Shown: positions 18,257 through 27,619 of the stretch, piece after piece
Position numbering within the stretch: the first letter of the stretch is position 1
How the letters are laid out: each line of letters opens with the position of its first letter
NCBI RefSeq assembly: GCF_002893095.1
Contig: NZ_PKQQ01000006.1
Location: forward strand, 248,001 to 312,000
Direction of reading: 5' to 3'
Length of the DNA: 64,000 nt
From: Stenotrophomonas sp. VV52
Lineage (GTDB): Bacteria > Pseudomonadota > Gammaproteobacteria > Xanthomonadales > Xanthomonadaceae
Program-made: the position numbers and the translations under genes
Notes under the pieces: model-generated
Databases searched by the model: none
What the model saw: the letters and a program-made list of their open reading frames with translations, nothing else
Told to the model about the DNA's origin: nothing

Positions 18257-18586
18257 TCAGCGCTTGCGCAGGGTCTTGATGCGGTCGTAGGCGGCGTTGA
18301 GCTGGCGCGACCGGCGTTCGGCCTGCTGTCGCAGCTCGGGGGCGGCGCCCACGACCTTGTCGGGGTGGTACTGGGACATCAGACGGCGGTAGGCCAGGTC
18401 GACCTCGGCGTCAGTGGCTTCGGAGGTCAGCCCCAGCTCACGGTAGGGGTTCTCCCTGTTCAGGCGGAACCAGTCGGAATCGAAGGCATGCCCGATGAGC
18501 AGGCCGACCACGGCGCCGAACAGCGGATTGGGCCTGAAAAGCAGGGCGCCGGCGATGAATCCGAGCAGTTTTCCGTACCAGCGCAT
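18257..18586 (-). CDS. Membrane-anchored short J-domain protein (DjlA-like)
   Basis: 109 residues: a hydrophobic N-terminus ([29 protein letters not shown], shown in the first 35 residues) that may form one or two membrane helices, then a J-domain at about 45-109 with the HPDK motif (SQYHPDKVV). J-domains stimulate the ATPase of DnaK. The layout, a glycine-containing membrane segment followed directly by the J-domain, resembles a cut-down DjlA. It is upstream of rpe on the same strand with a 41-base gap. Confidence 0.8.
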   Translation of the reverse strand: MRWYGKLLGFIAGALLFRPNPLFGAVVGLLIGHAFDSDWFRLNRENPYRELGLTSEATDAEVDLAYRRLMSQYHPDKVVGAAPELRQQAERRSRQLNAAYDRIKTLRKR

Positions 18587-18729
18587 GGTCGTCGGGGCGG
18601 CCGTGGCAACAAGGGATCCTCATTTTACGTCACAGCGGGCCCAACCCGCTTTACACTAGGCCGCCCGCTGTCCCTGCGGGCCCTCCGGGTGCCCTGGGCA
18701 GCTGTCTCGACGAAGCCTCAGGAGTGCCC

Positions 18730-19656
18730 GTGCCGACCACGTTGTTGCAATCCGATCTCCCCGGCCTGCCCTTGCGCCATCGCGGCAAGGTGCGTGATGT
18801 TTTCGACATTCCACGCGAGCGGCTGCCCGCCGGCACCCCGCCGGGGGACTACCTGCTGATGGTCGCCACCGACCGTCTGTCCGCCTTCGACGTGGTGCTT
18901 CCAGATCCGATCCCGGGCAAGGGCGAAATGCTCTGCCAGGTGTCGAACTTCTGGTTCGCCAAGACCGCGCACCTGATGCCCAACCACCTGACCGGCATCG
19001 ACGTGGCCAGCGTGCTGCCCGAGGGCGTGGACCCGGCCCTGTATGCCAAGCGCGCGGTGGTGACTCGCAAGCTCAAGCCGGTGCCGGTGGAAGCCATCGC
19101 CCGCGGCTACCTGATCGGCAGCGGCTGGAAGGACTACCAGCGCACCGGCAAGGTCAGTGGCATTGAACTGCCCGATGGCCTGCGCCAGGCCGAACAGCTG
19201 CCCGAGCCGATCTTCACCCCGTCGACCAAGGCCGCCGTAGGCGACCATGACGAGAACATCGACTTCGACGCGATGGTGAAAGCGGTAGGCGCCGACCTGG
19301 CCGAGCGCGTGCGCGACGCCACCCTGCGCATCTACAAGTTCGCCGCCGATTACGCGCGCGAACACGGCATCATCCTGGCCGACACCAAGTTCGAGTTCGG
19401 GACCGATGCCGATGGCCGCCTGTACATCATGGACGAGATGCTGACGCCGGATTCCTCGCGCTACTGGCCGGCCGACGAGTACGAGGTGGGCACCAGCCCG
19501 CCGAGCTACGACAAGCAGTTCGTCCGCGATTACCTGGAGACCCTGGACTGGGGCAAGACCGCCCCGGGACCGAGCATTCCGGCGGAGATCATCGAACGCA
19601 CGCGCGCCAAGTACGCTGAAGCGTTGCAGCGGCTGGCGGGAATTTCAGTCGATTGA
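18730..19656 (+). CDS. purC: Phosphoribosylaminoimidazole-succinocarboxamide synthase (SAICAR synthase)
   Basis: 308 residues, the longer bacterial/eukaryotic form of the enzyme. It joins aspartate to CAIR using ATP in purine synthesis. Motifs: [70 protein letters not shown] and [14 protein letters not shown]. The start is GTG at 18730 with CAGGAG five bases upstream; the GTG at 18724 would lie inside that site. An AGCGGG/CCCGCT repeat precedes it but I do not see a PurR box. Followed after 9 bases by the DUF962 gene. Confidence 0.96.
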   Translation: MPTTLLQSDLPGLPLRHRGKVRDVFDIPRERLPAGTPPGDYLLMVATDRLSAFDVVLPDPIPGKGEMLCQVSNFWFAKTAHLMPNHLTGIDVASVLPEGVDPALYAKRAVVTRKLKPVPVEAIARGYLIGSGWKDYQRTGKVSGIELPDGLRQAEQLPEPIFTPSTKAAVGDHDENIDFDAMVKAVGADLAERVRDATLRIYKFAADYAREHGIILADTKFEFGTDADGRLYIMDEMLTPDSSRYWPADEYEVGTSPPSYDKQFVRDYLETLDWGKTAPGPSIPAEIIERTRAKYAEALQRLAGISVD

Positions 19657-19665
19657 GGAACCTCG

Positions 19666-20151
19666 ATGTCCACGACTACCCAGCTTGTGCGACCCATCGA
19701 CCGGTATTTTGCCAGTTACTCGGCTGACCACCGCAATACGCTGAACCAGCGCATCCATGTGGTGGCGGTACCGGCGATCCTGTGGTCGGTGGTCGCCCTG
19801 CTGTGGTGCCTGCCGCCGTTGATCACCTGGTTCCAGTACGGGGTCTGGGCAGGGGTGGCGATGTTCACCGCATGGTGCTTCTACAACCGGCTCTCACGCC
19901 GGTTGGGCCTGGGGATGTTGGCGTTCTTCTTCGTGACCGGCTGCACCTGCCGGCTTCTGGAAGCCGAGATCGGCCTGGCCAACTTGGCCTGGCTGGGGCT
20001 GGGCGTGTTCGTGGTGGCATGGATCGCGCAGTTCATCGGCCACAAGTACGAAGGGCGCAAGCCCAGCTTCCTCACCGACCTGACCTATCTGCTGATCGGC
20101 CCGGCCTGGGTGATGGCCAAGTTCTACCGCCGGATGGACTGGCGGTACTGA
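19666..20151 (+). CDS. DUF962/Mpo1-like membrane protein
   Basis: 161 residues with about four hydrophobic segments. It has the family's HRNTLNQRIHVVAVPAI start and the FIGHKYEGRKPSFLTDLTYLLIGPAW motif. Yeast Mpo1 is an iron(II) dioxygenase that breaks down 2-hydroxy fatty acids; the conserved histidines here (near His22, His31 and in IGHK) agree with a metal site, but the bacterial role is not known. It starts 9 bases after purC with GAGGAA upstream. Confidence 0.8.
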   Translation: MSTTTQLVRPIDRYFASYSADHRNTLNQRIHVVAVPAILWSVVALLWCLPPLITWFQYGVWAGVAMFTAWCFYNRLSRRLGLGMLAFFFVTGCTCRLLEAEIGLANLAWLGLGVFVVAWIAQFIGHKYEGRKPSFLTDLTYLLIGPAWVMAKFYRRMDWRY

Positions 20152-20519
20152 GCATGCGCCGGGCAGCCCCCGGCGCCACGCGAACCTGAACGAAAATCAT
20201 GCTCACTCCTGCTCCACGCGGGCGGGTGGAGCATGGCCGTGGGAGGGCGGTTGGACGGGGGAACCGTTCATGTTCGGGACGCGGTTGCGCAGCGCGCAGC
20301 CCCCGTCATTGCTGGGCCGACCGGCCGCCGGACATCGCGTTGCGCGGAATGTCCGGACCGCTCCATACGCGATGGAAGGCACCCGAATGGGAGTCTGCGT
20401 GGCGATAGATAAAATGAATCACGCACGTTGCCTGCAATTGATGGCGTAATCGAGTCTTTCCGCGACAAATCCCCGCCTGTTAGACTGAAAGGCCTGCTCG
20501 TGAATCGCGCATTCCCTGC
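20152..20519. other. Intergenic region before the Mrp antiporter operon
   Basis: There is no convincing gene here. It holds an inverted repeat GCGCCGGG / CCCGGCGC (20156-20176) just after the DUF962 gene, a perfect 8-bp repeat CCGGACAT (20328-20335) / ATGTCCGG (20349-20356), and a less G+C-rich stretch from about 20400 to 20460 that is the probable promoter region of the operon. I could not fix a -35/-10 pair. Confidence 0.5.
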
Positions 20520-23348
20520 ATGAACCCCAGCCTTCTCCTGCTGCTTGCCCTGCCCTTCCTGCTGGCGGTGGCCGTGGCCGTGTTCCGCCGCAGCTCCCGC
20601 GCTACCGCCGCCTGGATGGCCGCCGCCGCCCCCGTGGGCGGTCTGGCACTGCTGGCAACGATGACCCCCGGCATCCTCGATGGCGGGGTCGTGCGCAGTT
20701 TTGGGGAATGGCTGCCGCAGATCGGCCTGGCCTTCTCGCTGCGGCTGGACGGGCTGGCCTGGATGTTCGCCGGGATGGTGCTGGCGATCGGCGCGCTGGT
20801 GGTGATGTATGCCCACTACTACCTGAGCCCACGCGACAACGCGCACCGGTTCTACTGCTACCTGCTGCTGTTCATGGGCGCCATGCTGGGCATGGTGCTG
20901 TCGGGCAACCTGCTGCTGCTGATGGTGTTCTGGGAAATGACCAGCATCAGCTCGTTCCTGCTGATCGGCTTCTGGTCGCACCGCCAGGACGCCCGCGAGG
21001 GTGCGCGGATGGCGCTGGTGGTGACCGGCGGCGGCGGACTGGCGCTGCTGGGTGGCGTGCTGCTGATCGGGCGCATCGTCGGCAGCTTCGAACTGGACGC
21101 GGTGCTGGCCGCCGGCGACCTGATCCGCAGCAGCCCGCTGTACCCGTACGCGCTGTTCCTGGTGCTGGCCGGCATCTTCACCAAGAGCGCGCAGTTCCCG
21201 TTCCACTTCTGGCTGCCGCATGCCATGGCCGCGCCGACTCCGGTGTCGGCCTACCTGCATTCGGCCACGATGGTGAAGGCCGGCGTGTTCCTGCTGGCGC
21301 GGCTGCACCCGGCCCTGGCCGGCACCGACCTGTTCTTCTATACGGTCAGCGGGATCGGCGCGCTGACCCTGCTGATCGGTGCCTGGAACGCGATCTTCCA
21401 GCACGACCTGAAAGGCCTGCTGGCCTATTCGACGATCTCCCACCTCGGCCTGATCACCCTGCTGTTCGGCCTGTCCACGCCGATGGCGGTGGTGGCCGGC
21501 GTGTTCCACATCCTCAACCACGCCACCTTCAAGGCTTCGCTGTTCATGGCCGCCGGCATCATCGACCATGAAACCGGCACCCGCGACATGCGCAAGCTCG
21601 GCGGGTTGCGGCGGCTGATGCCATTCACCAGCGCGCTGGCAATCATCGCCTCGCTGGCGATGGCCGGCATTCCCCTGCTCAACGGCTTCCTCTCCAAGGA
21701 AATGCTGTTCGCCGAGGCGATCACCGCACAGGGCCCGGAGCCGATGCGCATCGCCGTGTCCATCGCAGCGCTGCTGGCCGGCGTGTTCGGCGTGGCCTAC
21801 AGCCTGCGCTTCGTGCACGACACCTTCTTCGGCAAGGGGCCGCACGACCTGGACCGCGTGCCGCACGAGCCGCCGCGCTTCATGAAGGTGCCGGTGGAGA
21901 TCCTGGTGGTGATCTGCGTCGCCGTGGGCATCGCCCCGGCCCTCACCGTGGCACCGGTACTGCACGCAGCGGCCTCCTCCATCCTGGGCCCGGCCATGCC
22001 GGCGTACAGCCTGTCGATCTGGCACGGCTTCAACATGCCGCTGATGATGAGCATCGGCGGGGTACTTGGCGGCATCGCGCTCTACTTTGGCCTGCGTCGC
22101 CTGATCAACCTGCATGCAGTGATCACCCGCGCCACCGGCCGCAACCTGTTCCACAAGCAGCTGGACGTGGTGTTCGGGTTCGCCCACTGGCTCACGCACA
22201 CGCTGGCCAACGGCAGCCTGCAGCGCATGCTGATGGCACTGGTGGTAGTGGCGATCATCGTGGCCGCCGCCCCCTTCGTGGCCAACCCGGTGTCGCCGAA
22301 CTGGCCGTCACCGCAGCCGTTGTCGCTGCTGGGCTGGCTGGTGTGGGTGGTGATGATTGCCTGCGCGCTGGGCGCGTTGTTCCTGTACCGGCAGCGCCTG
22401 CTGGCGGTACTGGTGGTGGGCGGAACGGGGCTGATGGTCTCGCTCACCTTCGTATACCTCTCGGCGCCCGACCTGGCGTTGACCCAGCTGCTGGTGGAAA
22501 TGGTCACCCTGGTGCTGATGTTGCTGGGCATGAACTACCTGCCGGCACAGTCGCCACCGGAGAAGTCGCAGTGGCGCAAGCGCCGCGACGCGCTGATCGC
22601 GGTGGTCGGCGGCGCCGGCCTGGCCGCCATGGCCTACAGCGCCATGACCCTGCCGCCCAACACCATGGCCGGCGAAATGCTGGCGCGCGCCCTGCCCGAG
22701 GCGTACGGCGAGAACGTGGTCAACGTGATCCTGGTCGACTTCCGCGGGTTCGATACGTTCGGCGAGATCACCGTGTTCGGCATCGCCGCGCTGGTGGTGC
22801 ACGCCATGCTGCGGCGCTCGCGCATGGCGCCGGAGCAGATCATGCCCGGCCCGCCCATCCAGCTGCCGGTGCCGGCCGACCTGGCCCAGGTGATGTTCCC
22901 GCTGACCCTCACCGTGTCCATCTTCCTGTTCCTGCGCGGCCACAACGCGCCTGGCGGCGGCTTCATCGCCGGCCTGGTGCTGGCGGTGCCGCTGCTGATC
23001 CAGTACGTGATCCAGGGCACCGCGTCGGTGGAGTCGCGCTTCGGCTTCGACTATATCCGCTGCATCGGCGCGGGCCTGTTGATCGCCATCGTCAGTGGCA
23101 GTGCCTCGATGCTGTTCGGGGTGCCGTTCCTGACCAGTGGCCATATCGACCTGGACGTGCCGCTGATCGGCACCGTGCCGCTGGCCAGTGCCATCGGCTT
23201 CGACACCGGCGTGTACCTGGTGGTGTTCGGCGGCGCGATGCTGATCCTGTCGATGATGGGCACCGTGAAGCCCTCGCGTACCCGCGACTCGCGCAAGGGC
23301 GAGATCGATCCCAACCGCCGTTCGGCACGCACCGGGGAGACCCACTGA
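20520..23348 (+). CDS. mrpA: Mrp-type monovalent cation/H+ antiporter, fused subunit A/B
   Basis: 942 residues, almost wholly membrane helices. Residues 1 to about 760 are the MrpA part, related to NuoL, with FWEMTSISSFLLIGFW, KSAQFPFHFWLPHAMAAPTPVSAYLHSATMVKAG (in pieces) and KGLLAYSTISHLGLI. The last 140 residues are MrpB-like (GHNAPGGGFIAGLVLA, SGHIDLDVPLIGTVPLASAIGFDTGVYLVVFGG), so A and B are joined as in the group 2 Mrp/Mnh/Pha operons. The complex exchanges Na+ or K+ for H+ across the inner membrane. Its TGA overlaps the start of subunit C. Confidence 0.94.
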   Translation: MNPSLLLLLALPFLLAVAVAVFRRSSRATAAWMAAAAPVGGLALLATMTPGILDGGVVRSFGEWLPQIGLAFSLRLDGLAWMFAGMVLAIGALVVMYAHYYLSPRDNAHRFYCYLLLFMGAMLGMVLSGNLLLLMVFWEMTSISSFLLIGFWSHRQDAREGARMALVVTGGGGLALLGGVLLIGRIVGSFELDAVLAAGDLIRSSPLYPYALFLVLAGIFTKSAQFPFHFWLPHAMAAPTPVSAYLHSATMVKAGVFLLARLHPALAGTDLFFYTVSGIGALTLLIGAWNAIFQHDLKGLLAYSTISHLGLITLLFGLSTPMAVVAGVFHILNHATFKASLFMAAGIIDHETGTRDMRKLGGLRRLMPFTSALAIIASLAMAGIPLLNGFLSKEMLFAEAITAQGPEPMRIAVSIAALLAGVFGVAYSLRFVHDTFFGKGPHDLDRVPHEPPRFMKVPVEILVVICVAVGIAPALTVAPVLHAAASSILGPAMPAYSLSIWHGFNMPLMMSIGGVLGGIALYFGLRRLINLHAVITRATGRNLFHKQLDVVFGFAHWLTHTLANGSLQRMLMALVVVAIIVAAAPFVANPVSPNWPSPQPLSLLGWLVWVVMIACALGALFLYRQRLLAVLVVGGTGLMVSLTFVYLSAPDLALTQLLVEMVTLVLMLLGMNYLPAQSPPEKSQWRKRRDALIAVVGGAGLAAMAYSAMTLPPNTMAGEMLARALPEAYGENVVNVILVDFRGFDTFGEITVFGIAALVVHAMLRRSRMAPEQIMPGPPIQLPVPADLAQVMFPLTLTVSIFLFLRGHNAPGGGFIAGLVLAVPLLIQYVIQGTASVESRFGFDYIRCIGAGLLIAIVSGSASMLFGVPFLTSGHIDLDVPLIGTVPLASAIGFDTGVYLVVFGGAMLILSMMGTVKPSRTRDSRKGEIDPNRRSARTGETH

Positions 23349-23734
23349 TGGAACTGGCCCTGGCAAGTGCAATTGGCGTACTGGGTGCGATCGGCATCTA
23401 CCTGCTGCTGCGCGCGCGCAGCTTCGACGTGATCCTGGGCATGACCTTCCTGTCCTATGCCACCAACCTGCTGATCTTCGCCGGCGGCCGGTTGGTCAGC
23501 GGCAAGGCGCCGGTGCTTCGCGCAGGACTGGATTCGAACCTGGGCAACTACACCGACCCGCTGCCGCAGGCGCTGGTGCTCACCGCGATCGTCATCGCCT
23601 TTGCGATGACCGCGGTGAGCATCGTGCTGGCCATGCGCAGCCGCAGCGACAACCACAGCGACCATGTGGACGCGCACGAGGATGAGGCTTCCGAGCTTCC
23701 CGATACCGCGCCCGGCCGGGAGGGTGGCGCATGA
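23348..23734 (+). CDS. mrpC: Mrp antiporter subunit C
   Basis: 128 residues, NuoK-like, with three membrane helices and the conserved SFDVILGMTFLSYATNLLIFAGG and DPLPQALVLTAIVIAFAMTA stretches. The ATG at 23348 shares its A with the TGA of subunit A. The C-terminal 25 residues are a charged His/Asp/Glu-rich tail. Its stop overlaps subunit D. Confidence 0.93.
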   Translation: MELALASAIGVLGAIGIYLLLRARSFDVILGMTFLSYATNLLIFAGGRLVSGKAPVLRAGLDSNLGNYTDPLPQALVLTAIVIAFAMTAVSIVLAMRSRSDNHSDHVDAHEDEASELPDTAPGREGGA

Positions 23735-25266
23735 ACCATGCGGTGATCCTGCCGATCCTGGTTCCGCTGGTCGGTGCTGCGTGTTCACTGTTCGTCGAAC
23801 ACCGCCGCTACGGGCCGACGGTGCAGCGCACGGTCGCGTGGACCACGCTGGCGGCGCTGGCCGCCGCCGTGGGACTGCTGTTCGCGCAGACCGCCGACGG
23901 CAGCATCGCGGTCTACCTGCTGGGCGACTGGCCCTCGCGCCTGGGCATTTCGCTGGTGGCCGACCGGCTGTCGAGCTGGATGCTGCTGACCACCGTGCTG
24001 CTGGCCATCCCCTGCCTGCTGCATGCCTGTTCGGGCTGGGACCGCCGCGCACCGCACTTCCATGCGCTGTTCCAGTTCCAGCTGGTCGGGCTGAATGGTG
24101 CGTTCCTCACCGGCGACATCTTCAACCTGTTCGTGTTCTTCGAGGTGATGCTGATCGCCTCGTATGGCCTGCTGCTCAGCGGCGGGCGCGGCCTGCGCAT
24201 GCGCATCGGCCTGCACTACGTGGTGTTCAACGTCACTGCCTCGACCCTGTTCCTGATCGCGCTGGGCCTGCTGTACGCCTCACTGGGCTCGCTCAACATG
24301 GCCGAGCTGTCGCAGCGCATCGCCGACGTACCGGCCAGCCACCTGACCCTGACCAAGGCCACGATGGGGCTGTTGCTGCTGGTGTTCTGCAGCAAGGCTG
24401 CGCTGATGCCGTTGTACCTGTGGCTCCCCGAGGCCTACGCGCGCGCGCCGGCGGCGGTGGCTGCCCTGTTTGCGATCATGACCAAGGTCGGCCTGTACGC
24501 GATGCTGCGGGTCAGCAGCCTGTGGTTCGGCGAGGATGCCGGTGCCATGGCCGGCTACGGCAGCCAGTGGCTGTTCTGGGCCGGCGTGGCCACGCTGCTG
24601 CTGGGTGGGCTGGGGGTTCTGGCCGCTGCGCGCCTTCGCGTGCTGATCTCCTACCTGGTGGTGGTGTCGGCGGCGACGCTGTTCATCGCCTTCTCGATCC
24701 GCACCCCTGAAGTGCTCTCGGCAGGTCTCTATTACCTGCCGCACAGCACCTTCGTCGCCGCCGCGCTGTTCCTCATCGCCGACCTGATCCGTCGCCGCCG
24801 TGGCGGTGCCAGCGACCGCAAGGAAATCATTGCGCCGATGCCTGGCAAGGAAACGCCCGCGGTGCTGTTCCTGATCGGGGCGGTGTCGGTGGCCGGCCTG
24901 CCGCCGCTGTCCGGGTTCCTGGCCAAGGCGGCGCTGCTGGCCGGCATGCCGGCGCAGTACACCGCCGTGGTCTGGGCCGCCGTGCTCGGCAGCAGCCTGA
25001 TGGTGATCGTGGGCATCACCCGCGGTGGCATCCGCCTGTTCTGGCGCGTGCCGGTGCTGGAAGAGGGCGTGCCGCCGCCGCGCAAGGCCCCCACCCGCAC
25101 CGTTGAGCTCTTCGCCGCCGCCCTGCTGCTCTGCTATGGCATCGGCATGAGCGTGTTCGCCAACCCGTTGATGCAGTACACCGATGCCATGGCCGCCCAG
25201 CTGCTCTCGCCGCAGGACTACGTGGGCGAACTGCGTGCCACCACGCCGGAGATCCGCAACCCATGA
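23731..25266 (+). CDS. mrpD: Mrp antiporter subunit D
   Basis: 511 residues with about 14 membrane helices, NuoM/N-like. Motifs: LFVFFEVMLIASYGLLLSGG, MPLYLWLPEAYARAPAAVAALFA (shown in part) and AGLPPLSGFLAKAALL. It overlaps subunit C by an ATGA and subunit E by four bases, so translation of the whole operon is coupled. Confidence 0.94.
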   Translation: MNHAVILPILVPLVGAACSLFVEHRRYGPTVQRTVAWTTLAALAAAVGLLFAQTADGSIAVYLLGDWPSRLGISLVADRLSSWMLLTTVLLAIPCLLHACSGWDRRAPHFHALFQFQLVGLNGAFLTGDIFNLFVFFEVMLIASYGLLLSGGRGLRMRIGLHYVVFNVTASTLFLIALGLLYASLGSLNMAELSQRIADVPASHLTLTKATMGLLLLVFCSKAALMPLYLWLPEAYARAPAAVAALFAIMTKVGLYAMLRVSSLWFGEDAGAMAGYGSQWLFWAGVATLLLGGLGVLAAARLRVLISYLVVVSAATLFIAFSIRTPEVLSAGLYYLPHSTFVAAALFLIADLIRRRRGGASDRKEIIAPMPGKETPAVLFLIGAVSVAGLPPLSGFLAKAALLAGMPAQYTAVVWAAVLGSSLMVIVGITRGGIRLFWRVPVLEEGVPPPRKAPTRTVELFAAALLLCYGIGMSVFANPLMQYTDAMAAQLLSPQDYVGELRATTPEIRNP

Positions 25267-25766
25267 GCCGTCGCCCCCTCTTCCGTCGCGTGTTTCCCTC
25301 GCCGTCGCTGAGCGTGATGGTGACCGCGTTCTGGGTGCTGATGTCCGACAGCTTCACCCTGGGCCAGATCCTGCTCGGCATGGTGCTGGGCGTGGTGGTG
25401 CCGTTGTTCGCCGCGCGGCTGGACCGTGAGTTCGCCCGCATCGGCACGCTGCGGCCGCTGCCCAAGCTGGTCTGCGTGACGCTGTGGGACATCCTGGTCT
25501 CCAACATCCGCGTGGCGATCCAGGTGCTGGGACCCGAGCGTCGCATCCATCCCGGCTTCATCTGGCTGCCGCTGGACATTGCCAACATCCACGGCATTGC
25601 CGCGTTGACCAGCATGATCACCCTGACCCCGGGCACGGTGTCGGCCGCGCTTTCCGACGATCGCCGCTATCTGCTGGTGCATGTGCTGCACCTGGAAGAT
25701 CCAGACGCGCTGATCAAGGAGATCAAGCGCCGTTACGAAGCCCCGCTGATGGAGATTTTCCCATGA
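25263..25766 (+). CDS. mrpE: Mrp antiporter subunit E
   Basis: 167 residues with two N-terminal hydrophobic segments and the family's IHPGFIWLPLD, ALTSMITLTPGTVSAALSDD and LLVHVLHLEDPDALIKEIKRRYE motifs. ATGA overlaps at both ends with subunits D and F. Confidence 0.92.
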   Translation: MSRRPLFRRVFPSPSLSVMVTAFWVLMSDSFTLGQILLGMVLGVVVPLFAARLDREFARIGTLRPLPKLVCVTLWDILVSNIRVAIQVLGPERRIHPGFIWLPLDIANIHGIAALTSMITLTPGTVSAALSDDRRYLLVHVLHLEDPDALIKEIKRRYEAPLMEIFP

Positions 25767-26047
25767 CCGGTTTCACTTTCATCCAGACCACCATGGCGGT
25801 GTGCATGCATATCGTCGGCCTGGCCATGCTGATGGCCACCTGGCGCCTGCTGCGCGGCCCGACCGTGCCCGACCGGATCCTGGCACTGGACACCATGTCG
25901 GTGACCGCCATCGCCGAACTGATGCTGTTCGGCATGTACCTCAACTCGGCGGTGTACTTCGAAGCGGCGCTGCTGATTGCGATGCTGGGCTTCGGCAGCA
26001 CCGTGGTGCTGAGCAAGTTCGTGCTGCGCCGGGACATCGTCGAATGA
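25763..26047 (+). CDS. mrpF: Mrp antiporter subunit F
   Basis: 94 residues with three membrane helices. The conserved RGPTVPDRILALDTMSV motif of MrpF/PhaF follows the first helix. It overlaps subunits E and G by four bases each. The longer open frame that runs to 26484 in another phase is not part of it. Confidence 0.92.
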   Translation: MTGFTFIQTTMAVCMHIVGLAMLMATWRLLRGPTVPDRILALDTMSVTAIAELMLFGMYLNSAVYFEAALLIAMLGFGSTVVLSKFVLRRDIVE

Positions 26048-26484
26048 TCACCTTCATCCAGGTCGCGCTGTCGCTGCTGCTGCTGTTCGGCTGCTTCTTC
26101 ATCCTGGTCGGTGCGCTGGGGCTGGTGAAGCTGGACACCTTCTTCAAGCGCCTGCATGCGCCGACCAAGGCCAGCACGTTGGGCGTCGGCTGCGTGCTGC
26201 TGGGCTCGGTGCTGTACCACATCTTCCTGGGCGAAGACCCGCAGCCGCGCGAGCTGCTGATCACCGTGTTCCTGTTCATCACCGCGCCGATCAGCGCGCA
26301 CATGATGGCCAAGGCGGCGCTGTCGCTGATGATGGAGAAGCGCCCGAGCCTGCCGGGGAATGAGACGGCGGAGGAGGAGCAGTTGCCGCCGCCGCGTCCG
26401 CGCATGGGGCCAGAGAGGCGCGACGATGACGAACGCGTCGCCACGCGCACGGATCCCACCGCCGACCCGGAACAAAAGCTCTAA
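26044..26484 (+). CDS. mrpG: Mrp antiporter subunit G
   Basis: 146 residues: three membrane helices with GLVKLDTFFKRLHAPTKAST and LFITAPISAHMMAKAAL, as in MrpG/PhaG, then a charged tail of about 50 residues rich in Glu, Arg, Pro and Asp that is not conserved in the family. Last gene of the operon, followed by an SMAG-like repeat pair. Confidence 0.9.
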   Translation: MITFIQVALSLLLLFGCFFILVGALGLVKLDTFFKRLHAPTKASTLGVGCVLLGSVLYHIFLGEDPQPRELLITVFLFITAPISAHMMAKAALSLMMEKRPSLPGNETAEEEQLPPPRPRMGPERRDDDERVATRTDPTADPEQKL

Positions 26485-26518
26485 TCTTCAGCGAAGGCGC
26501 GTGATCGCGCACCGCGTT

Positions 26519-26594
26519 GGACACGCATGGCGTGTCGCTACGTGCGGAGCGACCACATTGCGCTGATCGGCGTAGCGACACGCCATGCGTGTCC
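26519..26594. repeat. Palindromic GTAG-type repeat pair
   Basis: Arms 26519-26542 and 26571-26594 are perfect reverse complements (24 bases). Each has the GTAGCGACACGCC head and folds by itself. A single copy of almost the same element is found at 42514-42537. It separates the convergent mrpG and CaCA genes. Confidence 0.88.
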
Positions 26595-26638
26595 CACGGG
26601 GCGCCGCAACATTCCGGATGCGGAACGAACCAGACGCA

Positions 26639-27589
26639 TCAAGCCAGCAGCGCCAGCTCCAGAATCACCCACCCCACGAACGCCACCAGCAGGATCCCGC
26701 CTTCCTTCCGGCTGACCACCAGGTCGCCGCGCAACATCGGGTACAGCACCAGCACGAAGGCGATGGCCGCCGGCAGCTCGAGCTTCACGAACGACTCGGG
26801 CAGCGCCAGCGGGCGCAGCGCGGCCATGCCGCCTACCACCACCAGCAGGTTGAACAGGCTCGAGCCGATCACGTGGCCGAGCACCATGTCGCCCTGGCCA
26901 CGGCGTGCCGCCACGATGGCTGCCGCCACCTCCGGCAGCGCGGTGCCGATGGCGACCGGCAGCAGGCCGACCAGCAACGGCGACCAGCCCAGGCTGGCGC
27001 CCATCACCGGCGCTGCACCGACGATCCAGCGCGCGCCGTAGTAGAGGCACACCGCCGCGAACACCACCCGGATCAGGTTGAGCCCCAGTCCGGTGCGGGT
27101 CATCGCGTAACCGGCGATCGCTTCCCGCACCCCTTCCGACTCGCGCTTCGCCGCACGCAGCACGAAAGCCAGCAGCGCAACGAAGCCCAGCAGCAGCACC
27201 GCGCCTTCCCAGCGCGCGATCGCCCCGTCCAGGCCGAACACGATCAGCGCCAGGCTGGCCACGGCCAGCAGGATCAGCAGCGGCGACAGCAGCCGTGCCC
27301 GCACCAGCAGCGGTGCAGCCAGCGCCGCCAGGGCCAGGGTCAGGCCCACGTTGACGATGTTGCTGCCCACCGCGTTGCCCAGCGCCAAGTCCTCGGCGCC
27401 GACCACGAACGCGCGTGCATTGACCACCAGTTCCGGCAGCGAGGTGCCGAAGGTGACCAGCAACAACCCCGCCACGAAGGGCGAGGCGCCGAAGCGCTGG
27501 CCCAGCCCGGAGGCGGCCTTGACGATGGAGTCGCCACCCAATGCAAGCAGCAGCAGGCCCAGCAGGAACCAAGCGGTAGCAGCGATCAT
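26639..27589 (-). CDS. Calcium/sodium antiporter family protein (CaCA, YrbG-like)
   Basis: 316 residues, ten predicted membrane helices in two inverted halves. The alpha repeats are LLVTFGTSLPELVVNA with GNAVGSNIVNVGLTL in the first half and LLPVAIGTALPEVAAA with GHVIGSSLFNLLVV in the second; the GTSLPE/IGTALPE acids bind the cations. The natural direction (Ca2+ out against Na+ or H+) is by family. It is convergent with the Mrp operon; whether both belong to one ion-stress response is an inference. Confidence 0.9.
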   Translation of the reverse strand: MIAATAWFLLGLLLLALGGDSIVKAASGLGQRFGASPFVAGLLLVTFGTSLPELVVNARAFVVGAEDLALGNAVGSNIVNVGLTLALAALAAPLLVRARLLSPLLILLAVASLALIVFGLDGAIARWEGAVLLLGFVALLAFVLRAAKRESEGVREAIAGYAMTRTGLGLNLIRVVFAAVCLYYGARWIVGAAPVMGASLGWSPLLVGLLPVAIGTALPEVAAAIVAARRGQGDMVLGHVIGSSLFNLLVVVGGMAALRPLALPESFVKLELPAAIAFVLVLYPMLRGDLVVSRKEGGILLVAFVGWVILELALLA

Positions 27590-27619
27590 CGGTGGATCCC
27601 CAGGTGTCGTGGCCCGATT

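Noticed and set aside
20199-20408. A 69-codon open frame before the Mrp operon
   Set aside because: Arg/Gly/Pro-rich composition expected of a random frame in G+C-rich DNA, and it crosses two inverted repeats.
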